Source: Capra hircus (Eukaryota > Chordata > Mammalia > Artiodactyla > Bovidae). From it: a DNA stretch of 64,000 nucleotides. Made by a program: the position numbers and the translations under genes. The DNA lies in assembly GCF_001704415.2 (NCBI RefSeq), contig NC_030826.1, positions 32,235,324 through 32,299,323 on the forward strand, read 5' to 3'. Position 1 is the stretch's first letter; each line of letters opens with the position of its first letter. The notes beneath the pieces were generated by a model. That model was not told where the DNA came from, did no database searches, and was given only the letters and a program-made list of their open reading frames with translations. This document shows positions 9,931-20,612 of the stretch, piece by piece.

Positions 9931-11019
9931 CAAGATAAGTTTTAAAAACAGGCAAGTTCAGGGAACCCTGGGTTGCAACTTAACTCTCACTGTAGCTGCA
10001 GTTACTGGATGATACATGCATAGCTCATTACCAGAAACCCAGGTGGTGTGGTTGTACAGCCTGAACGTTTAAGATCCTCTCCCAAATGGAAGGCATTATT
10101 TTTGGTCCACAGCCCAACCCAGGAGCACACGTTAATCTCCCCAAATAATTAGGAGAATGACTAGTCAAGTTCCCATCCCGCCTTGGAGAAATGGGAATCA
10201 GGCACCAACTTGTTGGGGGGAATTGTATCCATGCTGGGGTGCTGGCTCGCTGCCTTTCCCCCTCGACTGATTCCAGAAGAAAGGAGCCTGTCGCCACAAG
10301 CAGACAGTTCAGGTACCAGCTGCTCCTGGGGACTGGCAGAGGCAAAAGCGACCTCATTATGCAATTATCCATAATTAGGTGCTCATTACTATTTTATCAT
10401 CCAGGAGCCAGCACCCACCTGCACAGGGCTGTCTCAGGGACCGGCAAAGCAGTGAAAACAGAGCCTTGCTTTTTCTCTAAGGACGTGACATCTAAAATCA
10501 GCAGTTCCAACCTGCCCGGGGGGTGAGTTTGCACTGACACGAAGACCAGTGCAGACAAATGCTGGCCAACTGCTTCAGCTGTGCACACATCTTCATCCCT
10601 GAGTCGCCTCAAGTTGTGTGGGTGGCAGATGGATGATACAAACGAGGGTGAATGGAAACTAGCATCTATTCGGAACAAGCCTCCTTGAGTTAGAAATGAG
10701 GACTTGGGTGCGGACAAGTCTGACATTCAGACTTGGTCACTTTCTCTGTAAAAGAAACCCTCTAAAGTACCTCCCAGACCCATCTTCAGAGTGAGGACTC
10801 TCTTTATCGTCATTTTACCTCCCGACACCCAGCGCCTGGGAAACCCTGGGATTGCTCTGTGTGGACTGATAGAAAAGGTTCTTAGCTGTGTTTTGAGCAA
10901 GACCAGATGACGTATGGGATTCTCATACAGGATAGGGATGAACTTGTTTATGTTTTCAAAGGTACACACACATCTATACGTTTGAAATAAAGAAAAGACT
11001 GAATGTTCCTCAGTGCTTC
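9931..11019. other. Repeat-poor unassigned stretch
   Basis: About 1.1 kb with no young repeat. The 10,040-10,530 part is GC-balanced with AT-rich motif islands and several short overlapping frames on both strands, none with a domain. It is a plausible location for conserved non-coding sequence. Confidence 0.4.
10351..10400. promoter_or_regulatory. Candidate conserved element (TAATTA cluster)
   Basis: ATGCAATTATCCATAATTAG then GCTCATTACTATTTTATCAT places octamer-like ATGCAATT, two AATTA cores and a TCATTA core within 50 bases, outside any repeat. Strongest motif cluster of the first 20 kb; regulatory role is inference. Confidence 0.25.
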
Positions 11020-11226
11020 TCTATGATGGTCGTTCAAGTGGGAAAGGATCTGCTGCTAGTGCAAGAGACGCAGGAGATGTGGGTTCGATCCTGGGATGGG
11101 AAGATCCCCTGGAGGAGGAAACAGCAACCCACTCCAGTATTCTTGCCTAGAGAATCCCACAGACAGAGGGGCCTGGCGGGCTCCAGTCCATGGGGTCACA
11201 AAGAGTAGGACACGACTGAGCAAGGA
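11020..11226 (+). mobile_element. Bov-tA SINE
   Basis: Sense copy whose first 15 bases have decayed (TGGTCGTTCAAGTGGG). The B box GGTTCGATCC is intact at 11083, and the A-unit ends CACGACTGAGCAAGG. Confidence 0.92.
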
Positions 11227-12117
11227 ACACTCTTTATTTCTGTTATTATGACACCAGCTCCACCTCAGATCTTCAGGCACTCAATTTCAGAGGTTGGGAA
11301 ACCCCCGCTTTAGGTGTTACCTCACTGGATGAAATAGAGTGGAATGAGTAGTGTGGTGATGTTCTTTCCTTGAGAGGGGAGGACACTGGACCTCAGAAGC
11401 GCTGTCAGAGGCGATGTGTATACAGAGGTGTTGATGGAGTGAACCAAGTCTGTGGGAATAGAAAAGAGCAAACAGTCCCCGAGGTGCTGAGGCTTTAACA
11501 CCCCCGGGTGCTCCATCTGCCCTTTGCCATAAAAACGACAGAGTTGGTGAAGGGTCTGCACCCCTTGTTAGCTGTTAGCAATAACAACAATGGTGAAAGA
11601 CCTCAAAGGCAATTTTTGTCACAGAGAACTGAATTTATCTCCCTCTGCTGAAGCTTAAATTTGTCATTAATGGCTGGCAAGTCCTGAACCACCGAGGTCA
11701 TGTTTCCAGTCAACATTTCCTGAAGCCATGAGATATCAGTGGTTTCCCCACATAAATCTGGAAGCTGGAGTCCAACAGGTCTAATGGGTGGAGGCAGAAT
11801 CCACGCTCCATCACACTATCTTCAGTTTATCTTTTAGAAGCAGATGTAGGCTGCAAGCCCACCTCTCATAACTACCCAACAGGATGCAATATAAGCAGAG
11901 CTCAACTATGGGAGCTTTAGCAGGGAAAATCCTGTTAGTTTTTGATCTTCTCCTCTTCCCGAAATTCTGACAGTTGCTGGAAACCATTATCTACTTACCA
12001 GGGTTTTAATGTTGCTTAGATCTCCTAGGTTACTTTTAAGCTAAGATCCAGTTAAAAAGAGAGAACAAAGGAAGTTTGTTTGTTTGTTCCAAACAAAGAA
12101 ATTGGTTGGAATAGTCC
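11227..12117. other. Unassigned stretch
   Basis: About 890 bases of ordinary composition. No young repeats, and a single 79-codon antisense frame at 11,322-11,561 without a recognisable domain. A TTTG repeat occurs at 12,076-12,088. Confidence 0.4.
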
Positions 12118-12128
12118 TAAAAGACCCT

Positions 12129-12407
12129 GCTGCTGCTGCTGCTGCTAAGTCGCTTCAGTCGTGTCCGACTCTGTGCGACCCCATAGACGGCAGCCCATGA
12201 GGCTCCCCCGTCCCTGGGATTCTCCAGGCAAGAACACTGGAGTGGGTTGCCATTTCCTTCTCCAATGCATGAAAGTGAAAAGTGAAAGTGAAGTCGCTCA
12301 GTCATGTCCAACTCTTAGTAACCCCATGGACTGCGGCCCACCAGGCTCCTCTGTCCATGTGATTTTCCAGGCAAGAGTGCTGGAGTTGGGTGCCATTGCC
12401 TTCTCAG
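12129..12407 (-). mobile_element. Bov-A2 dimeric SINE with 11-bp TSD
   Basis: Complete two-unit copy. The antisense (GCT)n tail is followed by the first A-unit, the AAAGTGAAAAGTGAAAGTG linker at about 12,270-12,290, and the second A-unit. Perfect 11-bp duplication TAAAAGACCCT at 12,118-12,128 and 12,408-12,418. Confidence 0.96.
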
Positions 12408-12571
12408 TAAAAGACCCTAAGTGTTCACTTTTGGTCAAGGGAAGGCCTTTAACTCCAACTCCTGCTTCTGAAAGTCTCAGTGTAGATAGTACTTTTCTAA
12501 ATAGCCTGCTTATTGTGCTACCTTTCTAACAGCACAGCAGTAGTTTGTAGAGAGCAATAGAGACTGAGAAA

Positions 12572-12695
12572 GAATACTAACATTTATTGAGCACCACTTG
12601 TTTCCAGCATACTGTGCTCTTTCATTTGGATTGCAATTTAACTCTCAGCAACCCTGTTTGGCAGAAATTGTTCCCGTTTTACAGATAAAACCATC
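12572..12695 (-). mobile_element. MIR SINE, partial
   Basis: ACATTTATTGAGCACCACTT, then TTAACTCTCAGCAACCCTG and CCCGTTTTACAGATAAAACC follow the antisense MIR 3' half in order. The head is replaced by a MER5-like piece. Confidence 0.75.
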
Positions 12696-12702
12696 GCCTA
12701 CA

Positions 12703-12764
12703 AGTGCTGGCACCAGCAGCATCATTATAAACTGATCTGGAGACCCTCAACTTGAGAACCATTG
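12703..12764 (-). mobile_element. MER5-like fragment
   Basis: GGCACCAGCAGCATCATTAT and the terminal-repeat sequence CAACTTGAGAACCATTG are MER5A ends joined with an internal deletion. Confidence 0.5.
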
Positions 12765-12814
12765 ACTAAGACCTTGCTCGAGTCTTTGATGATTCTGCTT
12801 GGTATGCCTTCATA

Positions 12815-13060
12815 CCTTCATTCAATTTATTCATTCAACAGATATTGACTGAGTTTCACCTATTGACATAGTTTAAGCACTATGTTAAGTTTCAAATACA
12901 GCCATTATCAAGAAATCCATTTCTTGCTCTTATAGGACGTTTCATCTTTGGGAGAGAGACAAATATTAAACATGTTTATATGAATACATAAATCATTTTA
13001 AAATTGTGATAAATGTTATGAAGGGTTTCAGGGTGCAACAAAACTCAACAAGAGAGAGTT
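12815..13060 (-). mobile_element. L2 LINE 3' region
   Basis: Starts TTCATTCAATTTATTCATTC and ATTCAACAGATATTGACTGA, the antisense 3' end of L2 (which ends in TGAATGAA repeats). The GATAAATGTTATGAAGGG block near 13,008 also fits. Diverged, with an uncertain right end. Confidence 0.6.
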
Positions 13061-13194
13061 TTCATCTGGGTACCCAAGGCTGAGAAGTGGAACGTGGAGA
13101 GAGGTGCTAGAGAGACAAGAGGTGTCATGAAAAGAACAAGCATAGAGATCCCTGAGGTTGACAGGGCTCACATGAGAACAGAGAAGGCCAGTGG

Positions 13195-13348
13195 GTCCTA
13201 TCCCTGGGTCAGGATGACCCCCTGGAGGAGGGCATGGAGACCCACTTCAGTACTTTTGCCTAGGAAATCCCATAGACAGAGGAGCCTGGTGGGCTACAGT
13301 TCATTGGGTCTCAAAGCATCAGGCATAACTAAAGTGACTTAGCACACA
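13195..13348 (+). mobile_element. Bov-tA SINE, 5'-truncated
   Basis: Begins inside the tRNA-derived part (GTCCTATCCCTGGGTCAGGA) and ends AACTAAAGTGACTTAGCACA. More diverged than most copies here. Confidence 0.85.
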
Positions 13349-13409
13349 CCTCAGATGCTTTGGTGAAACTAAAGAGCAGAACCAGAATGGCTTTAAGGAC
13401 CAGTTTGTC

Positions 13410-13683
13410 ATCCTGGTCATGGCAGGGCTAGCTGGGAGCTGGTGCTGCCCTGGCCAGCATCAAGAGAAAGGATTGTACCACATATCACCAGGAAAAACTC
13501 AAAATTCAAAGCACAGTTTCTGCTGAATGAGTATCACTTTTGCACCATCCTGGTGATGGCAGGGCTAGCTGGGAGCTGGTGCTGCCCTGGCCAACATCAA
13601 GAGAAAGGATTGTACTGCATATCACCAGGAAAAACTCAAAATTCAAAGCACAGTTTCTGCTGAATGAGTATCACTTTTGCACC
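13410..13683. repeat. Tandem duplication, 137-bp period, two copies
   Basis: Unit 1 (13,410-13,546) and unit 2 (13,547-13,683) differ at only a few positions (for example GGTCATGG vs GGTGATGG, GGCCAGCATC vs GGCCAACATC, ACCACATATC vs ACTGCATATC). With the trailing AAGTTGAACCATTGCGAG near 13,705, the sequence resembles an old cut-and-paste DNA transposon (possibly Tigger-like), so the unit appears to be a duplicated piece of that relic. Confidence 0.93.
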
Positions 13684-13810
13684 ACCTTAGAGGAGAAAAG
13701 TGTAAGTTGAACCATTGCGAGTTGAGGCATTCTGTATTCTGAACACAGGCACAGGAGTCTGTTTCATAGAGGTTCTAGATTTTTGTTTAAACTGTCCCTT
13801 ATTTATGAAA

Positions 13811-14026
13811 GGACTTCCCTGGTGGCTCAGACGGTAAAGAATCTGCCTGCAATGTAGGAGACCAGGGTTCCATCACTGGGTTAAGAAGATCCCCTGGAAA
13901 AGGGAATGGCTCTCCACTTCAGTATGCTTGGCTGGAGAATCCCATGGACTAAGGAGCCTGATGGGCTACAGTTCATGGAGTCACAGAGAGTCAGACAACA
14001 ACTAAGCGACTAACGCTTTCACTTTC
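13811..14026 (+). mobile_element. Bov-tA SINE with 10-bp TSD
   Basis: Full-length sense copy starting GGACTTCCCTGGTGGCTCAG and ending CTAACGCTTTCACTTTC. Perfect duplication ATTTATGAAA at 13,801-13,810 and 14,027-14,036. B box altered to GGTTCCATCAC. Confidence 0.95.
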
Positions 14027-14089
14027 ATTTATGAAAATCTAGATTCCCCCCTTTAATCCTACTACTCTTGTCTGCAATTAACTTGCTGA

Positions 14090-14520
14090 TAGTGTTTGCA
14101 GGAGTGTACAAATTCCAGTGACATGATCAGTCTCAATGAGGGAGTTACTGAGTCAAAGGATTTTCACTTCTAAAGCAGCTGCACTGCTGTCCAAAAAGAT
14201 ATACTATTACCAGAATTAAAAACATATCTGTTTCCTTGCATCTTTGATAACACTGGGAATTATTAAGCTTATAAATTTGTGCCAATCTGATAGGAGAAGT
14301 ATAACAGCTCGTTGTTCAATGTTATATTTATTCCACTGAGTGGGCAGTTTCCCATTGATCACTTCCCCCCCCCCCCCATAAATTGCTGCTTTATATATCT
14401 TGCCCATTTTTCCACAGGGTCATTATTCAGCTTCTGATTGAGTTATATGAGTATTTTATGCATTAAGGAAATTAGTTCTTTATCATGCATTTTTTTTCTT
14501 TTACTTTCATATGCTTAGAA
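14090..14520 (-). mobile_element. Old L1 3' region, antisense
   Basis: CTTTGATAACACTGGGAATT, TTGTGCCAATCTGATAGGAG and ATATATCTTGCCCATTTTTC follow the antisense 3' region of an ancient L1 (L1M-type). A C13 homopolymer at 14,365-14,377 interrupts it. Confidence 0.7.
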
Positions 14521-15432
14521 ATTTTCTTGGAACGTATTTGAGGAACTTAACATGAGAGAGCAAAATGCAGAGAAAGAAGGTAATTCGTTTTTCACTCTTC
14601 ATCATTGTTACTGTAATTTTTAAATCCTGTAACTGAATTACTCTTATAATTAAAAAGGCCACGTCCCTTACTCTCTCTCTATTGAGATATTTTACACCAA
14701 TGAACAGAACACACACAATTTTTAATGAGAAATGCAGTGGTTTCCTCTTTTTTTCCCCATCTCTCTTCTTGTTGCTTTAAGCTCTTTAGAGATGGGAAAA
14801 TGTAGTAAAAGTCTTCCTCGGGCCACGCTGATGTTAATGGGTAACATTCGGGGCAGAGGCCTCCTCCGTTTCCACATCTGCAGCTTTGTACAGACCTCAC
14901 CTCCGAGAGGCCTGAAAGTGTGAAGCCAGCCAAGGCTTAATGTGTATTAGCAACACAAAGAGCACACAAGAGGAGACGCGGGGATGAGCTGCAATTTACT
15001 GAAGATTTACTAGGCCTCATGAAACTGCCCACCCATTTTTCTATCTCATCTGCCCACGTCTAAAGAGGATGGCTTTGTGCATGGGTGATGGTCATTTAGA
15101 ATCATCCAGCAACAAATCTTGCTGCTTAAAAAGTCGTACTGACAGGAAGCAACATGTTGGAGAGAGTCCGTGCTCTGGACGCAGAACCTCAAATCTGGAA
15201 ATATGGGAATGTCGCAGGCCTGGGGGCGGGAGGGGGGGGGCGGTCTCCAGCCACTCCAGGCACCTCCCCTGGACTTTCGTTTATGTTGAGGGGCTTGTTT
15301 ACTGGAGGAGCAAGGCTCCAGGGAAGGCAAGGTGTCTTCACAGAGCAGCCTGGAGTGCACAAGGGTGCTTCAGGGTGTTGCATGAACTGCATTTTGGAAG
15401 ACTGTTACCCAAACTTTAAGACCCAGTGGAGA
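14521..15432. other. Repeat-poor unassigned stretch
   Basis: About 900 bases with no recognised repeat. The segment 14,920-15,045 has a conserved-element-like texture (AGGCTTAATGTGTATTAGCA, GCAATTTACTGAAGATTTAC). A G-rich tract lies at 15,221-15,243. Open frames on both strands around 15,046-15,419 lack domains. Confidence 0.4.
15221..15243 (+). other. G-rich tract, possible G-quadruplex
   Basis: Runs of 5, 3, 9 and 2 guanines separated by single bases. It meets the usual four-run G3+ criterion because the G9 can supply two runs. It lies in non-repeat sequence. Confidence 0.6.
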
Positions 15433-15625
15433 AACTTTCCTGGTGGCCCAGTAGTTAAGAATCCACCTTGCCATGCAGAGGACACAGGTTCATTCCCTGG
15501 TCAGGAAACTAAGATCCCACATGCCTCTGGGCAACTAAGCCCGCATGTCCCTGGAGAGTCCATGCACTGCAATGAAAGATGCTGCAGGCCCCAAACTAAG
15601 GCCCAGCACTGCTAAATAAATAAAG
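15433..15625 (+). mobile_element. CHR-type SINE
   Basis: Sense copy: CTTTCCTGGTGGCCCAGTAG, AGAATCCACCTTGCCATGCA, B box changed to GGTTCATTCCC, ending in an AAATAAATAAA tail. About 190 bases, internally shortened. Confidence 0.85.
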
Positions 15626-16462
15626 AGCTGGAATTTCTTAGAGGTGATCTTTAAAGAAAAAAAGAAAACTTGATGGAGCATGTCCAGTAGCACTTTAAAT
15701 CTTGTTTCAGGAGCACGAGATCTCTCTGGGGCTACACAACCCTCAACGTAGCTTCTTCCTACTGTGCATGAAAAATAAAAGCTATTGGGACTTAGTTTTC
15801 ATTTAGCCACAGGCTTGCAGCTCATTAATAGGATGTCAGAAAATTCTCCTGGATTTCATTACTAGGAACTTCCCTCTGGGCTGCTTTATGTTGCTGGTTT
15901 TCTTGAGTCTCTGTTTGCCCTTCTGTACAATGGGTTGATGCCGAAACCTCAGCACAAAGTAAGACATTGGAGGGAGTAAGAAGTGGAGGCTTACAAATGT
16001 CCCCCCGTGGAAAATGATCTCGCTTCTCCCAACTCAACTTTGGAACTAAAAGTACGTGAAGGGAGGGCTTCGTCCACCTTCATGAATTTCTCATCCTGCT
16101 TAGTGCAGATGTAATGTCAAAAAAAAAAAAAAAACACCCCACATTCCTAAACTTAACAAGAAGAGGGAGGAATTGTCTTCCACCAGTTTTATAAGTAGTA
16201 CGTGGGATTAATGGGATGCAATCAGACAAGGGAGGCCGCAGCAGGAGTGTCCCCAGTCAGGCCCCTTGAAATCAACACCAGGATGGAAGAGGAATATACG
16301 TAGAGCCGATAGGATAGCCTATCTTCCCAAGGGCAATGCTTTCTTGGCCTCTGATGAAGGGTGTGGATGAAGCAGGAAGACAGGCAAACATCCCTCTAAG
16401 CCATGCCTGGTGGTTCTGGTGAATATCTAGGGCCAGCAGCAAAGGGTTTGAAAACATATAGG
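15626..16462. other. Unassigned stretch with A16 run
   Basis: About 840 bases, no repeat family recognised apart from a poly-A run at about 16,119-16,134. A 70-codon antisense frame at 15,825-16,037 has no recognisable domain. Confidence 0.35.
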
Positions 16463-16626
16463 GGACTTCCCTGGTGGTCCAGTGGTTATAATCCACCTTG
16501 CAATGCAGGGGATACAGGTTCCATTCCTGGTCAGGAAACGTCCACATGTTGTGGAGCAACTAATCCTGCACCCCACAACAAAGACCCAGTGCCACCAAGA
16601 TTAATTAAGTAATTAGTAAAACAAAA
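16463..16626 (+). mobile_element. CHR-type SINE
   Basis: GGACTTCCCTGGTGGTCCAG, AATCCACCTTGCAATGCAGG and GGTTCCATTCC (degenerate B box), ending in an AATTAAGTAATTAG-type tail. The tail directly contacts the antisense Bov-tA at 16,628. Confidence 0.87.
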
Positions 16627-16627
16627 T

Positions 16628-16833
16628 ATGTGCTCAGTTGCTCCATGGACTTTGAGACCCCATGGACTGTGGCCCATCGGGCTCCTCTGCCGTGGGATTT
16701 TTCAGGCAAGGATACTGGAGTGGGTTCTCATTTTCTTCTCCAGGGAATCTCCAACCCAGGGATTGAACCTGCATCTCCTGTGTCTCCTGCATTGACAGGT
16801 GGATTCATTACCACTTGAACCACTTGGGAATAT
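16628..16833 (-). mobile_element. Bov-tA SINE
   Basis: Antisense copy from TGTGCTCAGTTGCTCCATGG to CCACTTGAACCACTTGGGAA. CTCCTG is repeated (CATCTCCTGTGTCTCCTGC), a small local duplication. Inserted at or beside the A-rich tail of the preceding CHR SINE. Confidence 0.9.
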
Positions 16834-17665
16834 AAAATGAGGTCACCTCTATTTGCAAATAAGGTGTTTGTTCTTCTGAAAACAAAAAAACCACATATTC
16901 AGCCAGTTTGTTTTCCAGTCAATGTCATCATCATTTGTTTGACTGTGGATTACAGACGCACATCGGTCTTCATTTGTCATTGCCGAAATCTCTTTCTACT
17001 CAATGGGATCCTCCTCCATTCATGCAAATTTAACCACAGCCGCCTTGTCTGTAATTGTTTCAAATGGCAAAGAGCCTTTCTTTGGTGAGAAGAGCCATCC
17101 CAAACTCCTTGCTCTGTCTATCCCTAAGGGCCTAGTACAGGCTTCGTGCTTTATCTCTTTCTTGTGGCTTTTATTCTCACAACATTAAAGGGACTCTCTC
17201 TCCTTTATGCAGGCAAATAAAAAGTAGATTTAGAGAACGAAGATGAAAAGGATACATTCTACCGATGGCGTTCTTCAGAATCCAGCAGCCTGGTTGTCAG
17301 ACGCTGGCCGAGTTAAAAGTTGTGCTGGGTCCTTGACGTCAGAAATTCAGATGAAAACATGAAATCGAATGTGTGCCCGTAAGGACTTGTAGTACATTAA
17401 CATGAAGCTGTGTCATTGGCAGCTCTTGAAAGGGATCCCCAGGCCTGCCTTTTAGCCCTGGTTAATGGAAAGAGGAGCCCAGAGCCACAGGCTTGCCATT
17501 CACCCTTAATCTGTTTCCACTTAAAGAATATTTTCTCTGAAGCTGAAAGCAGGTAACAGAGCCTCTGCTGCACCATTCCTCTGGAAGATCAACTCTCCCC
17601 TCACCCAGGTCCACACTCTCAGGAGATGTGTTTCAAGGGAAACTTCGGGGGTTTGTGCTTTTTTA
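16834..17665. other. Repeat-poor unassigned stretch
   Basis: About 830 bases with no recognised repeat. 16,920-17,090 includes GTAATTGTTTCAAATGGC and TTCATTTGTCATTGCCG, enhancer-like in texture. Sense open frames at 16,837-17,188 are low-complexity in meaning, with no domain. Confidence 0.35.
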
Positions 17666-17802
17666 AGATCTCCTGGAGGAGGAAATGGCAACCCACTCCA
17701 GTATTCTTGCCCGGGAGAGCCCATGAACAGAGGAGCCTGGCGGGCCACAGTCCATGGGGTCTCAAAGAGCCCATTTGGACACGACTGAAGCAACTTAGCA
17801 TG
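17666..17802 (+). mobile_element. Bov-tA SINE, 5'-truncated
   Basis: AGATCTCCTGGAGGAGGAAA to GACTGAAGCAACTTAGCA. Sense A-unit with a 10-base insertion (CCCATTTGGA) inside the AGAGTCGGACACG segment. Confidence 0.88.
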
Positions 17803-18063
17803 AACCCTCCAAGTGAGAAGCACTGAAGGGAGGGAGGGATGGAGTGCTTTTCAGAATAAGCCTGACTTCAGAAGAGTCCCGACGTGGAAGGGAGGGAGCC
17901 GGTTTGTTCCAGGATGGCCCCAGGTGCGAGCTGTGCATCAGAGGAGGCCCTCTGAGACATAGACCCCGTCACACTCTGGACTGCATGGAAGTAGCTCCTT
18001 CCATTGTTACTGGAGAAGACAACGCACCTGGATTCGGGTGATAGCCCAACCCTAGCTCCACTC

Positions 18064-18288
18064 TACAGCTTCCCTGCAGCTCAGACGGTTAAGAATCTTC
18101 CTGCAATGCAGGAGACCTGGTTGTGATCCCTGGGTATGATCCCTAGATTGGGAAGATCCTCTGGAGAAGAGAATGGCAACCCATTCCAGTATTCTTGCCT
18201 GGAGAATCCTATGGACAGAGGAGCCTCATGGGCTACAGTCCCTGGGGTTGCAAAGAGTGGGACACGACTGGGTGAATAAAAACTACTA
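18064..18288 (+). mobile_element. Bov-tA SINE with 12-bp TSD
   Basis: Sense copy with TSD CTAGCTCCACTC (18,052-18,063) / CTAGCTCCATTC (18,289-18,300), one mismatch. A small internal duplication repeats GATCCCT (GTGATCCCTGGGTATGATCC) at the B box, lengthening the tRNA-derived part. Confidence 0.94.
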
Positions 18289-18300
18289 CTAGCTCCATTC

Positions 18301-18691
18301 AAGTCTCACAAGCAATTGCACCGACACTTTCTTCCTCATCACAGACACATGCTCTCCTAGACTCCATAACCACACGCCCTGCATCCCCTTACAGTGACAA
18401 CTGCCTGGCCCAAGCAGAGACCTCTGGCCTTGATTCCAACAAATTTACTTTTTTCTGCTCTTCCCACCACCCTTTCTTGTCCTCCCAACACGGGCAACAT
18501 TTCCCTTCATCCCCTCCTATATTCCCCATGACCTCACGCTAACACTAGAACTTGACTAATCTTGGGAGTAAACCCCTCTTCAGGCATCTGCTAATCCAAT
18601 AAAACCAAGTCCACTGATTCTCCTGATGCCTTGCATCCTTCCTCCAAAGTCCCAAGTGATGTAAACACAGCAACCTGCCCAGAATGTCGCT
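18301..18691. other. Unassigned pyrimidine-leaning stretch
   Basis: C/T-rich sequence (especially 18,420-18,540) with no ORF and no recognised repeat. Confidence 0.35.
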
Positions 18692-18830
18692 GTGCAGTGG
18701 GCATAGCATGGACTTTGCAGAAGATGACCCTGAGCCTAAACCCTAGCTCTGTCACTTAGCAGCTTCTGGGCTTTATTTTTCCCTTATATCACCATAAAGG
18801 AGGTGAGAATGAAAAGAAATAGTACAGAGG
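18692..18830 (+). mobile_element. MIR SINE
   Basis: Sense order is kept: CAGTGGGCATAGCATGGACT, CCCTAGCTCTGTCACTTAGC, then a pyrimidine stretch and AAAGGAGGTGAGAATGA. Diverged; 3' third degraded. Confidence 0.65.
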
Positions 18831-18887
18831 ACCTGGGCTATTTTGCTAACAGCCACCAAGAGGATCCTCAGTCATCCTCACCACTCA

Positions 18888-19183
18888 GTAGTCCTGAATA
18901 CTTATTGGAAGGACTGATGCTGAAGCTGAAGCTCCAATACTTGGGCCACCTGATGTGAAGAGCCAACTCTTTGAAAAAGACCCTGATGCTAGAAAGGATT
19001 GAAGGCAGGAGGAGAAGGGGATTACAGGGGATGAGATGGTTGGATGGCATCACCAACTCAGTGGACAGGAGTGTGAGTAAACTCCAGGAGATGGTGAAGG
19101 ACAGGGAAGCCTGGTGTGCTGTAGTCCATGGGTTCACGAAGAGTCAGACAAAACTTAGCAACTGAACAACAATAGCAACAACA
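18888..19183 (+). mobile_element. BovB 3' end
   Basis: AGTCCTGAATACTTATTGGA, GACTGATGCTGAAGCTGAAG, AAGACCCTGATGCTAGAAAG and GATGAGATGGTTGGATGGCA follow the BovB 3' region through to the AACAACAATAGCAACAACAA tail. 5'-truncated. Confidence 0.93.
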
Positions 19184-20054
19184 AATTCTTATGTAATCTT
19201 CTTCTGCTCTGAATCAGGGCTACTCTGAATCATACGGCCACAAAAGTATGAAGGAGGTCATGGTATGTGATTTCTAAGGGGAGTTAAGAAAGGGCATTGC
19301 AGTCTCTGCTCCACATTTTATCCCAGGCTACCAACCCCAAGACCCCTTAACTTTGTCCTCCTCTCCCTTCTCGCCCCTGCCCTTTGCAGAGGTCCTGGGT
19401 GCCTGGAAGACACAGACAGTGACAAGTCCATCACCAGGAGGCCTCTCCCATCTATAGCTGGCACCTCCTCCTTTTGTTTGCTGAAATGCATTGTTCACAT
19501 TGATTTGATTGCAGTCCAAACAAGGAGTACCAAAAGGCAACAGACTCGAGTCATTGAGCATCTGAGCAAGCAGGGCATTATCCAGAAGCCTGCCCTTCCT
19601 ATTTTGAGATCGAGCTTGAAGAGCCACTTAGAAAGAGAGTAAGTAGATCTCTTGACACAGTGAATGAAGTCCAAACCAAACAAATTCTTCCCTCAGCGAA
19701 GTCCGGACACTAAACCTTCTTCTTTGACAGGGAGGAAACTGTGACGGATCCTTGAGACCAGCCCCGCAGACATAGCTGGTTTTCATTTCACATGGCTCTC
19801 CTTCTTCTAAACGATATTTGTTCCATTTTTATCTATCTACAAACTTTAATTTCTTCTGCTCCTAAGAAAAAGAAAATAAAAATGCTTCATCAAGAGAAAA
19901 ACTCTGTGAGCATTGCTGGACTTTCACGAGTGTGTCTGTCTATAAAACCAGGTTTTAAGATGGACTTTTTAACTTATCAAGAAGCTCTTCTTTGAACATC
20001 CAGTATCCATCTGCCACAGTTAAATAGCTCCTTGGTATTTATACGGGGATTCTC
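19184..20054. other. Unassigned stretch
   Basis: About 870 bases. Two overlapping antisense frames at 19,328-19,683 have no recognisable domain. No repeat identified. Confidence 0.35.
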
Positions 20055-20470
20055 TGACCTTTGTAACCAGTTCATACTGTTGGGAATGCAAATGGTTTCC
20101 AAATTTTCACCGTGCAAACCAACTAGCGTGAACATTCCTGAACTAAATCTGTTCTGTGTAGTGACAGTTCCAATTTCCTGAACTAGAATTACTGGGTCAG
20201 GGAAAAGACGTTTGAAAGACTTTTGGAATATCTGTCAAACTGCCCCCTGGGTAAGTTGTTGCAGTTTTCACCCCACCAGCCTTATATGTACTCTTTTAAG
20301 TATAACAGCATTTTAATTATGTGTCAAGTGACAGACTCAATGAATTTTCAGTGTTTACACAACTGTCTTTGATGATGAATAAGCATCTTTTCACATCTTG
20401 GTCCTACTTGTCTATGAGGGTGTGTGTTTTTCGCTGCTTATCTGCATACCTAGACTGACCCGGTTTTTTA
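20055..20470 (-). mobile_element. Old L1 3' region, antisense
   Basis: CTAGAATTACTGGGTCAGGG, GTCAAACTGCCCCCTGGGTA, TTCACCCCACCAGCCTTATA and GAATAAGCATCTTTTCACAT match, in order, the antisense 3' region of ancient L1 elements. Confidence 0.7.
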
Positions 20471-20537
20471 ACTGGGTGATTTTTAAGCTCATTTGTAAGG
20501 GTTAGGGCCATTTGTTTCAGTTTTGTCTGTGGTTACT

Positions 20538-20612
20538 AGTGAAAGACAGGGAAGCATGGCATGCTGCAGTCCATGTGGTTGCAAAGACTTAGCGACTGGA
20601 CAACAACAACAA
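20538..20612 (+). mobile_element. BovB terminal fragment, 75 bp, with 8-bp TSD
   Basis: Only the last ~75 bases (AGTGAAAGACAGGGAAGCAT to ACTGGACAACAACAACAA). Flanked by TGGTTACT at 20,530-20,537 and 20,613-20,620, so it is a very strongly 5'-truncated retrotransposition event rather than a deletion remnant. Confidence 0.8.
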
